18,233 bases of DNA from the NCBI GenBank assembly GCA_041689935.1, contig JBDNFI010000015.1:1-18233 (forward strand), in the 5' to 3' direction. The notes under the pieces were generated by a model. The model was not told the DNA's origin. It ran no database searches and saw nothing but the letters and a program-made list of their open reading frames with translations. Below, in pieces: positions 7,216-15,454 of this stretch (position 1 is its first letter; each line of letters starts with the position of its first letter). A program made the position numbers and the translations under genes. The stretch comes from CAXBDP01 sp041689935 (GTDB taxonomy: Bacteria > Bacteroidota > Bacteroidia > Cytophagales > Cyclobacteriaceae).

Positions 7216-8736
7216 TTAATAGTTTTGCTCATCTACATCATCAATACCATCTGGCATTTCGAACATACTGCTTAGCAGATCATTGAATCGCACCCCATTA
7301 TCCATTGGCTTTTTACTCAATTGACTAAATTCAGAAAGTCCATGCAATACAAATTCCATATAGAATAATCGCTCATCCCCTTTCACATTTGGGTAAAGTT
7401 CCTTCACCAATTCTTCTAATCTTGGAACACTCTTTAATTCTTTGGCATATTCCTGTTGCGACAAGTCATGGATAAGTTCCGCAACATTCCCTTCCCCAAA
7501 CCAGGCAACAATGCCTTTGTATGGGTCTTTTTCTTTTTTCTTACGCGACTCACTTGGCTCAGGGAAATATTTGGCAAATTGCTGTCTAATTGCTTTGCCA
7601 ACTAGCGTATAAGCCACAATACCTGGGCCTTCTTGCTCTCCCTCATATACCAATTCTACTTTGCCAGTAATGGCTGGTATGGCTCCAAACAAATCGGCCA
7701 AGCGGATGAACGTATTGCTTTCCCCATTGATCAAGCAACGACGCTCTGCTGCACTCACCATGTTTTCATAGGCAGATATTGTAAGCCTTGCAGACACACC
7801 GCTTTTTGCATCTATATACTCACTATCTCGTGCTTCAAATGCAATTTGTTCTATTAAGTCCTTCGCCAATTCGTTGAGCTGCACATGCTTTTTCTGTGCG
7901 GGAAGTATCCTCGCTTCTTGCTCAGTGATCTTACGGCCTATTTCAATAGACTTAGGATAATGCGTGATGATTTGGCTATCAATCCGATCTTTCAATGGAG
8001 TAACAATGCTTCCTCTATTGGTATAATCTTCCGGATTGGCCGTAAACACAAACTGAATATCGAGTGGAAGCCTAAGTTTAAAGCCTCTAATTTGGATATC
8101 GCCTTCTTGCAGAATATTGAAGAGTGCCACTTGAATACGCGCTTGCAAATCAGGCAACTCATTGATTACAAATATGCTACGGTGCGACCTTGGAATTAGG
8201 CCAAAATGAATAACTCTTACATCGGAATAGGGCAACTTAAGCGATGCTGCCTTTATTGGATCTACATCGCCTATCAAATCTGCTACGGAAACATCCGGAG
8301 TAGCCAATTTCTCGGTATAGCGCTCGTCTCTATGTAGCCAGGCAATAGGTGTCGCATCGCCCTTTTCGGCGATAATATGCTTCCCAAAATAAGTCAATGG
8401 CTGGAGAGGATCTTCATTCAATTCGGAGCCGTCGATCACGGGAATGTATTCGTCTAGCAATTGCACCATTTGCCTCGCAAGTCTTGTTTTTGCTTGCCCT
8501 CTCAGTCCCAGCAAATTGACATTGTGGCGAGATAGAATGGCTCTTTCCAACTCAGGAATTACCGTGTCTTCATATCCCCATATCTTCTCAAATACCTTTT
8601 CTTTTTTCTTGAGTCGAGCAATCAAATTTCGCCGCAACTCCTCTTTGATAGATTCGATTTGATACCCGGTGGATTTCAATTCACCAAGAGTCTTTATATT
8701 GAGTTTTTGTTTACTGGTTAGTTCTATGTAATTCAT
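7216..8736 (-). CDS. AAA+ ATPase of the MoxR / magnesium-chelatase-I (ChlI-like) type
   Basis: A 506-residue cytoplasmic AAA+ protein. Walker A is GLRGQAKT at 77-84. The Walker B position reads SIFVINELPDL at 187-197, with Asn192 where most AAA+ proteins have Asp, followed by Glu193. Sensor-1-like FTANPED is at 231-237 and a likely arginine-finger motif PLKDRID at 247-252. The region around 147-215, including the insert after Walker B (ALFNILQEGDIQIRGF), follows the ChlI/BchI pattern. The C-terminal part (about 380-506) is a helical extension without recognised motif. It is the second gene of a two-gene unit, 9 bases after the VWA protein, matching the common MoxR-VWA pairing. Such pairs act as chaperone or metal-insertion machines; no chlorophyll genes are nearby, so an actual Mg-chelatase role is unlikely. 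Confidence 0.87.
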   Translation of the reverse strand: MNYIELTSKQKLNIKTLGELKSTGYQIESIKEELRRNLIARLKKKEKVFEKIWGYEDTVIPELERAILSRHNVNLLGLRGQAKTRLARQMVQLLDEYIPVIDGSELNEDPLQPLTYFGKHIIAEKGDATPIAWLHRDERYTEKLATPDVSVADLIGDVDPIKAASLKLPYSDVRVIHFGLIPRSHRSIFVINELPDLQARIQVALFNILQEGDIQIRGFKLRLPLDIQFVFTANPEDYTNRGSIVTPLKDRIDSQIITHYPKSIEIGRKITEQEARILPAQKKHVQLNELAKDLIEQIAFEARDSEYIDAKSGVSARLTISAYENMVSAAERRCLINGESNTFIRLADLFGAIPAITGKVELVYEGEQEGPGIVAYTLVGKAIRQQFAKYFPEPSESRKKKEKDPYKGIVAWFGEGNVAELIHDLSQQEYAKELKSVPRLEELVKELYPNVKGDERLFYMEFVLHGLSEFSQLSKKPMDNGVRFNDLLSSMFEMPDGIDDVDEQNY

Positions 8737-8745
8737 GAAAAGCTA

Positions 8746-9843
8746 TTAAAAATTCTTCTTTCTATTTTTCTTATAATCTTCAAATATCAAATGACCAAGC
8801 CCTTGCAGACTACTATAATAGGCATTCCCATTATTTACAGTGGTAAACTCCTTTACAAATTGCTTCAGGTAAGGGTCAGAAGCAATCATAAAAGTGGTAA
8901 TAGGCACATGCAATTTTCTACACTGTGCTGCCAAATTGAGTGTTCGGTTTAGGATTTTGCTATCCAATCCGAAGCTGTTCTTGTAATACTTCATGCCTAC
9001 TTTCAAGCAGGTTGGCTTGCCATCGGTAATCATAAAAATCTGCTTATTGCTCGTCTTCCTTCTCCGCAGAATATCCATTGCCAGCTCTAGCCCTGCAACG
9101 GTATTCGTATGGTATGGCCCTACTTCCAAATAAGGCAGGTCTTTTACCTTAATTTGCCAAGCATCATTTCCGAATACAATAATATCAAGCGTATCCTTAG
9201 GGTAGCGGGTGGTCACTAACTCGGCTAGTGCCATAGCCACTTTTTTGGCGGGGGTGATTCTATCTTCTCCGTACAACACCATAGAGTGCGAGATATCGAT
9301 CATCAACACAGTGGACGTTTGACTTTTATGCTCCCTCTCCTTGATCTCCAAATCACTTTCGGTCAGATAAAGATCCTCCACACCATGGTTTATCTGGGCA
9401 TTACGGAGCGATTCCGTAAAAGCAATTTGATCTGGACTATCGCCAAATTCGAAAGGCCGAATATCTGTGCCCTGCTCATCTCCAATTCCTGTGAAATTGG
9501 TTCTGTGCTGTCCTTTGCCTCCCTTCTGCAGCTTTCCAAAAATCTCTTCCAGTGCATTTTTCCTTATTTCCTGACCTGTTTTGGGCGTAACCTTAATCTT
9601 GCCGTCTCCAGCGTCTTCATCCAGATAGCCTTTTTGCTTTAAATCTTCAATAAAATCGCCAATACCATAATTGGGCTGGGTAAGTTGATATTGCTTATCT
9701 AGCTGGCTAAGCCAGTTGAGAGCTTCGGAAGCATCCCCTCCTGTGATACTCACCAACTGCAAGAAAATTTTGAGTAAACTATCAAAGTCGCCATTGGTTG
9801 GAAGGGCGGGAGGTACGTATTTAGTAAATTGGAATCCTTTCAT
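8746..9843 (-). CDS. VWA-domain protein (ChlD/CoxE-like partner of the AAA+ ATPase)
   Basis: A 365-residue protein with no signal peptide or membrane segment, so probably cytoplasmic. The N-terminal 150 residues are helical and polar, with a glycine/lysine linker near 103-125. From about 176 follows a von Willebrand A domain with a complete MIDAS metal site: D183-S185-S187 (DISHS), T248 in the HTNTVAG loop and D274 in MITDGKP. VWA proteins encoded directly upstream of MoxR-like ATPases typically bind them through this metal site and present a client protein to the AAA+ ring. The client here is unknown. It probably has its own promoter in the 211-base gap after glutamate dehydrogenase, since a terminator is visible there. 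GCGGGAGG lies near the start codon (9806, antisense to the gene). Confidence 0.87.
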   Translation of the reverse strand: MKGFQFTKYVPPALPTNGDFDSLLKIFLQLVSITGGDASEALNWLSQLDKQYQLTQPNYGIGDFIEDLKQKGYLDEDAGDGKIKVTPKTGQEIRKNALEEIFGKLQKGGKGQHRTNFTGIGDEQGTDIRPFEFGDSPDQIAFTESLRNAQINHGVEDLYLTESDLEIKEREHKSQTSTVLMIDISHSMVLYGEDRITPAKKVAMALAELVTTRYPKDTLDIIVFGNDAWQIKVKDLPYLEVGPYHTNTVAGLELAMDILRRRKTSNKQIFMITDGKPTCLKVGMKYYKNSFGLDSKILNRTLNLAAQCRKLHVPITTFMIASDPYLKQFVKEFTTVNNGNAYYSSLQGLGHLIFEDYKKNRKKNF

Positions 9844-9994
9844 TCAGCCAAAAAACGCTACAAGTAGTAGAATGGTTTTCAGGTTTACCAATTAAATTGA
9901 TATTGGCCCTAATTCGCCACTCACACAGGGTTGTTTTGTTCCACCATTGTTCCCCTTGCGAGGATAGGGTAAAGAAATGATGGAAAAAATGCCT

Positions 9995-10027
9995 TAAAGA
10001 AAAATGGTGTTCCATTGCTAGAACACC
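9995..10027 (-). terminator. Probable terminator after glutamate dehydrogenase
   Basis: On the minus strand GGTGTTC (10027-10021) pairs with GAACACC (10012-10006) around an 8-base loop. ATTTTTCTTT then follows, giving a short stem and U-rich tail 28 bases after the stop codon of the dehydrogenase gene. The 7-bp stem is modest. Confidence 0.6.
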
Positions 10028-10054
10028 TTTATAAATGATTAGAGAAAGCGGGAT

Positions 10055-11329
10055 TTAGAATCCACCTCTCCACTTATATGTTTTCGATACTTTCTCAATG
10101 GCGACCACATAAGCCGCGATACGCATTGGGATATTGTATTGCAGACTTGTTTTGTACACATTGTCAAAAGCGTCTTTCATTATTCTGTCAGATCTACGAT
10201 TCACACGCTCGGCAGTCCATTTGTATCCAAGGCGGTTCTGCACCCACTCGAAATAAGATACCGTAACACCTCCCGCATTTGCCAAAATATCAGGCACAGC
10301 CATGATCCCTTTTTCATTTATTACAGCATCTGCTTTATAGGAAGTAGGTCCATTTGCCCCTTCTACGATCAATTTCGCTTTTATTTTATCAACGTTTCTT
10401 TTGGTAATCACATCTTCTTTTGCCGCAGGTACAAGCACGTCCACATCCAATGTCAACAGATCTTCTCCTTCCATACTTTCCGCACCTTCAAACCCTTCAA
10501 GGCTTCCATTATTGCCATTTCTGTATTCGATGGCTTTGTTGATGTCAATCCCTTTGTCATTATAATAGGCACCAGAAACATCAGAAATAGCGACGATTTT
10601 TACGCCTCTTTCTTCTAATAACAGCGCAGCAAAAGAGCCCACATTTCCAAAGCCTTGTACAGCACAAGTAGCCTGATAAGGATTTATTCTTAGTTTTTCC
10701 ATAGCAGCCAGGGCAGAAACCATCACCCCTCGACCCGTTGCTTCTGTACGGCCTAGTGAGCCTCCCAATACAAGTGGCTTGCCTGTTACTACAGCATTTA
10801 CGGTCATACCTTGCGCTTTGGAATACTCATCCATCATCCAGGCCATTTCTCTTGGTCCGGTACCCATATCTGGCGCAGGAATATCTCTATCTGGCCCTAT
10901 CTCCTCTAGCATTGCACGTGTATAAGATCTAGTTAATCGTTCTATTTCACCTACACTCATTTTACGAGGATCACATTTGATACCTCCTTTGGCTCCGCCG
11001 TAAGGAATATCTACCACGGCACACTTCCAAGTCATCCAAGCAGCTAATGCTTTTACTTCATTGATATTTACATCCATGTCGTAGCGGATACCCCCTTTTG
11101 CAGGCCCAAGGATATTGGAGTGAATCACTCTAATACCTTCAAAGACTTGAATCTTGCCATTGTCCATCGTTACTGGCAAGGAAACAATCACTTGCCGAGC
11201 AGGGGACTTTAAGACGTTGTAAATTTCTGGATCTAATCCCAAAATTTCTGCGGCCACGTTGAAACGTGACATCATGCTGTCAAAAGGATTTTCGATATCC
11301 TTAATTGGTGCGGGTTCTATGTAAGCCAT
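10055..11329 (-). CDS. gdhA: Glutamate dehydrogenase (Glu/Leu/Phe/Val dehydrogenase family)
   Basis: A 424-residue cytoplasmic enzyme of the typical hexameric GDH length, interconverting glutamate with 2-oxoglutarate and ammonium. Visible active-site elements: GPAKGGIRY at 75-83 (K78 substrate), K102, the signature PYGGAKGGI at 109-117 with catalytic K114, and D154 in PAPDMGTG. The Rossmann loop GFGNVGS is at 226-232, with D250 at the end of the next strand, which suggests NAD rather than NADP use. The late motif NAGGVTVSYFEW (351-362) is also typical of GDH. Leucine dehydrogenases are shorter, so GDH is preferred. It starts 84 bases after the cdsA stop; that gap has a weak inverted repeat (ATTGC-gtga-GCAAT, 11355-11368), and an internal promoter is possible. 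The symbol could equally be gluD. Confidence 0.93.
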   Translation of the reverse strand: MAYIEPAPIKDIENPFDSMMSRFNVAAEILGLDPEIYNVLKSPARQVIVSLPVTMDNGKIQVFEGIRVIHSNILGPAKGGIRYDMDVNINEVKALAAWMTWKCAVVDIPYGGAKGGIKCDPRKMSVGEIERLTRSYTRAMLEEIGPDRDIPAPDMGTGPREMAWMMDEYSKAQGMTVNAVVTGKPLVLGGSLGRTEATGRGVMVSALAAMEKLRINPYQATCAVQGFGNVGSFAALLLEERGVKIVAISDVSGAYYNDKGIDINKAIEYRNGNNGSLEGFEGAESMEGEDLLTLDVDVLVPAAKEDVITKRNVDKIKAKLIVEGANGPTSYKADAVINEKGIMAVPDILANAGGVTVSYFEWVQNRLGYKWTAERVNRRSDRIMKDAFDNVYKTSLQYNIPMRIAAYVVAIEKVSKTYKWRGGF

Positions 11330-11413
11330 AATAGGGTTTTATAAATTGTCAATAATTGCGTGAGCAATAATAACGATGCAATATTAAGTAGTTTTTTACT
11401 TTATTTTAATGAA

Positions 11414-12247
11414 TTACAAGATTTTCAAAAAGGTGGCTATGAACGGTGAAGAAAGCAATAATCCATCGAACCGATCGAGAAATCCACCATGACCCGGAAT
11501 AGATCGGCCTGACTCCTTGATATCAATGCTGCGTTTAAAAAGCGACTCAACCAGATCGCCGTAGGTGCCTGCAATCACGATAATAGTGGCTACGCCAATC
11601 CACTCAAATAAGGTTAAGCAATCTGTAAAATGTGCTAGCGCCATAGATATGATAATTGCCGCGACAGCTCCACCCATAAAACCCTCCCAGGATTTCTTGG
11701 GCGACACCCGTTCGAAAAGTTTTGTTCGGCCAAATTTGACTCCCGCAAAATACGCTCCTGAATCACTCGCCCAATGCAGGAAAAGAATACCTAGGACTAA
11801 TTGCCAATCGAACAACCCAGCGGGGCTAAAAGCACTCACATTTAACAACCCAAAAGGGACAGCTACATAAAAAGTGCCCAAAAATGTAAATGCGATATTG
11901 GTAAATGGCTTTCGTTCAGTCTTCTTATAAAGCTTAATAAAGAAGGTAACGGACATCACAGGAAAAAGTGCGAAATAATATTCAGACGGAAATATTTGCT
12001 TTTCGATAAAGAAAGTGAGGCAGAAAAAGGTGAGACCAGATACCGTCCCCCAGAATTTCAGCGGTACATTTCCATCCATAAACAATAGGCGGTAAAACTC
12101 CAGTTGGGTGAATACACACACCACCATAAATACCCCAAAATAAGCCCACTCACTATACGCCACGGATGCAATAATGAGGATACCCCCAATTAAGGCCGTA
12201 ATAATTCGCTGAGTAAGGTTATTATACCTATTCAAATAGGATATCAT
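11414..12247 (-). CDS. cdsA: Phosphatidate cytidylyltransferase (CDP-diacylglycerol synthase)
   Basis: A 277-residue membrane enzyme that makes CDP-diacylglycerol from phosphatidate and CTP, the branch point for phospholipid headgroups. About eight hydrophobic helices span the protein. The conserved C-terminal part is clear: SPKKSWEGFMGG at 182-193, GTYGDLVESLFKRS at 227-240 and IPGHGGFLDRFDGLL at 250-264, with metal-binding-type D231, D258 and D261. In the PROSITE signature the position normally Asp after Lys (K-D) is Glu245 here (IKESG), a conservative departure. The start at 12247 overlaps the upstream DUF2007 gene by 20 bases, suggesting translational coupling. The next methionine lies far inside, so this start is the only reasonable one. 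Confidence 0.93.
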   Translation of the reverse strand: MISYLNRYNNLTQRIITALIGGILIIASVAYSEWAYFGVFMVVCVFTQLEFYRLLFMDGNVPLKFWGTVSGLTFFCLTFFIEKQIFPSEYYFALFPVMSVTFFIKLYKKTERKPFTNIAFTFLGTFYVAVPFGLLNVSAFSPAGLFDWQLVLGILFLHWASDSGAYFAGVKFGRTKLFERVSPKKSWEGFMGGAVAAIIISMALAHFTDCLTLFEWIGVATIIVIAGTYGDLVESLFKRSIDIKESGRSIPGHGGFLDRFDGLLLSSPFIATFLKIL

Positions 12248-12437
12248 CTGTGATTATTTTCATGGCCGTTAATACCTCATCTGGCTTTACCAGCACTTCG
12301 TAATTACCAAAATTATTGTAAAGTGAATCTCGCTTATTCACTACCACCGGCATCATTCCATTATCTTCTAAAACTGCCTTTACTATTTCAGCTCTGTGGA
12401 GCATCCCCGAAGAGAATACTTTCTGCCAATTTTCCAT
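12228..12437 (-). CDS. DUF2007-family small protein
   Basis: A 69-residue protein with the DUF2007 pattern: MENWQKVFSSGMLHRAEIVKAVLEDNGM at the start, the VVVNKRDS segment (about 31-38) and YEVLVKPDEVLTAM (about 46-59). The fold is a small ferredoxin-like alpha/beta domain often found alone or fused to other proteins; the function is unknown, despite an old label of signal-transducing protein. It lies between the CPBP protease and cdsA and overlaps cdsA by 20 bases. Its first 16 or so codons are part of a tandem duplication (12390-12495 versus 12496-12602), so a second decayed copy of its start lies inside the end of the CPBP gene. Confidence 0.85.
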   Translation of the reverse strand: MENWQKVFSSGMLHRAEIVKAVLEDNGMMPVVVNKRDSLYNNFGNYEVLVKPDEVLTAMKIITDDILFE

Positions 12438-12602
12438 TCGGTTTCCCCGGTTTTTTATAAATTATTAAATAAAGAGACAAGAAACTATAATGAATAGCTC
12501 TGTGGAGCATCCTCGGAGAGAATACTCTCTGCCAATTTTCCATTCGGTTTCCCGGGATTCTTTTTAAAATATTGAATAAAGAGATAAGAAACGACAATAA
12601 AT
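12390..12602. repeat. Tandem duplication, unit about 106 bp
   Basis: Copy A (12390-12495) and copy B (12496-12602) are adjacent direct repeats of about 85% identity by eye, with a 1-base length difference. Both begin AGCTCTGTGGAGCATCC and share TCTGCCAATTTTCCATTCGG. The unit holds the 3' end of the CPBP gene and the first codons of the DUF2007 gene. Copy B still encodes MENWQRVFS in the DUF2007 frame but then runs out of homology at the junction. Confidence 0.9.
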
Positions 12603-13474
12603 AAGATAAGTGCCGGTGCTACCACTTCCAAAGGTATGCTTTCGGTGTCCTCAATATCTACCGGAATTAAACCTTTCTGATACATGAATACAAGTAAAAT
12701 GGTAAATCCATTGTTTACGAAATGGGCGGCTATCGGATACCACAAATTGCCTGAAATCACATAAATGTACCCAAAAAGAGCTCCTAGTATAACTCTAGGC
12801 AAAAAGCCAAAAAACTGCATGTGGATAGCACTAAATATAATAGCCGTTGCCCAAATAGCTACGTGGTTATTCTTTACGAAGCCTTTAAATATATTCTGAA
12901 TAACTCCACGAAATAAAAGCTCCTCCCCAATGGCGGGCAGAATTGCTACCACCACAAAAGCCAATATCAGTTCTGTATTTGTTTCAGTTTTTACGAGATA
13001 TTCGGTGAGTTTGGCAAGAGAATCTTCCTTAGCTCTTGCCCATTGCTCGAATCCACTCATGAATTCTGGGAAATTCAAGTTCATATTCCAAGTGATAAAA
13101 GCGGAATTGACAAACATAAAAATAATCACTCCGATCCCAATCATCGCAAACGGGACAAAGGATAAATTATCTCTAAAAGAAAGGTCATTAAACGCTAATC
13201 GACCTTCTGATCTTAAGTACAGACAAGGAGCCAAAATAAACATTCCAAAAGCCGTAAATCCCTGTATCACAAATAGAACAATGCGGGCGGATGGATAATC
13301 AGCTGGATTGCTCATCAAATTGGCCAATTCGGCAAGGGGCGCATTTAAAAAAGGAAGCGCAACCATTAAACCCAAAAACTGACCGACAAATAGGCCGCCC
13401 ATTACGAAGAATATTAACTTAAAAAATGAACGCCAGCCGGCATTCAATAGAGGATGATTAGTATTATTGCTCAT
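12485..13474 (-). CDS. CPBP-family intramembrane metalloprotease (CAAX/Abi type)
   Basis: A 329-residue membrane protein with about eight hydrophobic helices. The three CPBP motifs are present: EELLFR with E184, E185 and R189; FSAIH with H218; HFVNN with H251 and N255. These ligands form the glutamate-type metalloprotease site. Family members process prenylated proteins or signal peptides in eukaryotes and, in bacteria, serve in bacteriocin immunity or envelope regulation; the client here is unknown. The last 25 residues (from NPGKPNGKLAES) are hydrophilic, lie in the tandem duplication and read through an out-of-frame copy of the DUF2007 start, so the C-terminus is probably a recent acquisition. 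The start is 36 bases from the dusB TTG, divergent, with a perfect palindrome between them. Confidence 0.87.
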   Translation of the reverse strand: MSNNTNHPLLNAGWRSFFKLIFFVMGGLFVGQFLGLMVALPFLNAPLAELANLMSNPADYPSARIVLFVIQGFTAFGMFILAPCLYLRSEGRLAFNDLSFRDNLSFVPFAMIGIGVIIFMFVNSAFITWNMNLNFPEFMSGFEQWARAKEDSLAKLTEYLVKTETNTELILAFVVVAILPAIGEELLFRGVIQNIFKGFVKNNHVAIWATAIIFSAIHMQFFGFLPRVILGALFGYIYVISGNLWYPIAAHFVNNGFTILLVFMYQKGLIPVDIEDTESIPLEVVAPALILFIVVSYLFIQYFKKNPGKPNGKLAESILSEDAPQSYSL

Positions 13475-13480
13475 AAACGC

Positions 13481-13492
13481 TGTAAATTTACA
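13481..13492. promoter_or_regulatory. Perfect 12-bp palindrome in a divergent promoter gap
   Basis: TGTAAATTTACA is a perfect palindrome lying between the CPBP start (13474, minus) and the proposed dusB TTG start (13511, plus). Such a site could bind a dimeric regulator. TAAATTTA inside it also resembles the Bacteroidota -7 box (TAnnTTTG), but no -33 element at proper spacing was found. Confidence 0.4.
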
Positions 13493-13510
13493 CCAAATTT
13501 CAGAATCTAC

Positions 13511-14506
13511 TTGGTTAAGATAGGAAACATTGAGCTGGGAGACTTCCCATTATTACTGGCACCGATGGAAGATGTGTCGGATCCGCCATTCCGTGCCGTA
13601 TGCAAGGAAAATGGGGCGGACATGATGTACACAGAATTTATTTCTTCAGAAGGCCTTATCCGCGATGCCATAAAAAGTCGCCAAAAACTGGACATTTTTG
13701 AAGAAGAACGCCCAATTGGCATCCAAATATTTGGTGGCGATGAGGATGCTATGAAGCTGTCTGCCAAAATTGTGGCTGCCACGGGGCCCGACTTGGTGGA
13801 TATCAACTTCGGCTGCCCGGTGAAAAAGGTGGTATGCAAAGGCGCTGGAGCAGGTGTGCTCAAAGACCTCCCGCTTATGGTTCGGTTGACAGACGCAGTG
13901 GTGAGAGCTACGGAACTTCCCGTGACCGTAAAAACCCGCCTCGGCTGGGACGATCATTCCAAAAATATCGAAGAAGTAGCCGAGCGTTTACAAGATATTG
14001 GCATCAAAGCATTGAGTATTCACGGCAGAACCCGCACGCAAATGTATAAGGGCGAAGCGGACTGGACATTGATTGCCAAAGTGAAAAACAATCCTAGAAT
14101 TCATATCCCGATTTTCGGAAATGGGGATATCGACACGCCAGAAAAAGCGTTGGAATATAAAAATAGATATGGAATAGATGGGATTATGATTGGCCGCGCT
14201 GCCATTGGCTATCCTTGGATATTCCGCGAAATCAAACATTTTTTCGCCACAGGCGAGCACCTCGCTCCCCCCACGCTGGAAGAGCGGGTGGATATTGCTA
14301 TGAAACACCTCAATTTCTCCATCCGCTGGAAAGGCGAGAAGTTAGGCATTTTGGAAATGCGCAGGCATTATACCAATTACTTCAAGGGCTTTCCAAACTT
14401 CAAACCCTTCCGCACGAGGTTGGTGCAAGGTGAAAGCTACCAAGAAGTATTGGAAACACTCCACGAGATAAATCAGGTCTATCGCACGGACTATGCGATT
14501 GTTTAG
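13511..14506 (+). CDS. dusB: tRNA-dihydrouridine synthase, DusB type (TTG start)
   Basis: A 331-residue FMN enzyme that reduces uridines in the D-loop of tRNA. Motifs, numbered from the TTG: LLLAPMEDVSDPPFR at 14-28, GIQIFGG at 70-76, INFGCP at 98-103 and the catalytic C109 in VVCKGAGAG. Later come TVKTRLGW, LSIHGRTRTQMYKGEADW, IFGNGDI and GIMIGRAAIGYPWIF (FMN phosphate site). An in-frame ATG at 13454 would add 19 residues and overlap the divergent CPBP gene by 21 bases. The extension has no family character, whereas TTG at 13511 gives (M)VKIGNIELGDFPLLLAPM, the usual N-terminus of Bacteroidota Dus proteins as I know them. It abuts the EamA gene with no gap. The C-terminal RNA-binding helical part appears complete. 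Confidence 0.92.
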   Translation: MVKIGNIELGDFPLLLAPMEDVSDPPFRAVCKENGADMMYTEFISSEGLIRDAIKSRQKLDIFEEERPIGIQIFGGDEDAMKLSAKIVAATGPDLVDINFGCPVKKVVCKGAGAGVLKDLPLMVRLTDAVVRATELPVTVKTRLGWDDHSKNIEEVAERLQDIGIKALSIHGRTRTQMYKGEADWTLIAKVKNNPRIHIPIFGNGDIDTPEKALEYKNRYGIDGIMIGRAAIGYPWIFREIKHFFATGEHLAPPTLEERVDIAMKHLNFSIRWKGEKLGILEMRRHYTNYFKGFPNFKPFRTRLVQGESYQEVLETLHEINQVYRTDYAIV

Positions 14507-15454
14507 ATGAATACAGATCAAGACTCACCAGGCCTATTGGCTTGGTCGCTCCTCATTATTTTAGCATTGATCTGGGGCACTTCATTTATCCTGATCAAGA
14601 AGGGTTTATTATTTTTCTCAGCGGTAGAGTTAGGTGCTTTTAGGATTTTCAGTGCGTCGATTGTGATGCTCCCAATCGCTATTAAGAAAATAAAAGGCTT
14701 GGTGCCTCGGCAAATCAAATGGCTGATTATTGCAGGATTTTCGGGGAGCTTTTTACCTGCACTCCTTTTTGCCATTGCGCAAACCAATCTGGATAGTTCT
14801 GTATCGGGAGCCTTAAATGCCCTCACGCCCATATTTGCCTTGCTGCTTGGCGCGCTGTTGTTCCACCAAGCCATTCTGAAAAAGAGCCTTTTTGGTATCT
14901 CTATTGGCTTTGTTGGCACGCTGATCTTGATTTTGACTGGGTCGGGCGGAGCTTTGGGCGAATTGAACCTGCATGTGTTTTATGTGATTGCCGCCACCTT
15001 TTGCTACGGCCTCAATGTAAACATCATCAAATACAAGCTGCCAAAGATTAGGCCCTTTGCTATTGCTAGCATTTCTATTGCTTTTATGCTGCCCATATCG
15101 GCTGTGCTTCTTTTTGGCTTTACGCCATTTTACCAACATGTGCAGGAGGGAGATGCCGCCTTGGTAGCCTTGGGATACATTACGCTGCTTGGTGTGGTCG
15201 GGACAGGTTTTGCCCTTGTATTGTTTAATAACCTTGTGCAGCTTACCAATCCTATTTTCACCAGTACGGTCACGTATATTATTCCAATAGTTGCGCTGTT
15301 CTGGGGCATTATCGATGGCGAAAAACTACTTGTTGGCCAAATAATCGGTATGGCGGCCATTATCATTGGCGTATTTATCTCCAACCGCAAAACCAAGGTA
15401 CATATAGGCAATGCGCAGGTGGCTGTAAATTCTCCTAGTAGCAAAAATGCTTAA
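14507..15454 (+). CDS. EamA-family (DMT superfamily) membrane transporter
   Basis: A 315-residue integral membrane protein with about ten hydrophobic helices arranged as two EamA repeats (about 12-142 and 155-291). The N-terminal helix carries the typical ALIWGTSFILIKKGL, and the first repeat ends with a GFVGTLILI helix. The family exports or imports small metabolites such as amino acids; the substrate cannot be predicted. Its ATG follows the dusB TAG immediately (14504-14506, 14507), so the two are co-transcribed and probably translationally coupled. The C-terminus (KTKVHIGNAQVAVNSPSSKNA) is hydrophilic. No terminator is obvious after it; the repeat-rich region follows. Confidence 0.9.
   Translation: MNTDQDSPGLLAWSLLIILALIWGTSFILIKKGLLFFSAVELGAFRIFSASIVMLPIAIKKIKGLVPRQIKWLIIAGFSGSFLPALLFAIAQTNLDSSVSGALNALTPIFALLLGALLFHQAILKKSLFGISIGFVGTLILILTGSGGALGELNLHVFYVIAATFCYGLNVNIIKYKLPKIRPFAIASISIAFMLPISAVLLFGFTPFYQHVQEGDAALVALGYITLLGVVGTGFALVLFNNLVQLTNPIFTSTVTYIIPIVALFWGIIDGEKLLVGQIIGMAAIIIGVFISNRKTKVHIGNAQVAVNSPSSKNA

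Noticed and set aside
9821..10015. 64-codon minus-strand frame between glutamate dehydrogenase and the VWA gene
   Set aside because: His- and Trp-rich with no recognisable features. It overlaps the VWA start and begins inside the terminator hairpin.
12388..12597. Minus-strand 69-codon frame starting MENWQRVFSPRMLHRA
   Set aside because: This is the duplicated DUF2007 start in copy B, which loses homology at the repeat junction. It is a by-product of the tandem duplication and is not a separate gene.
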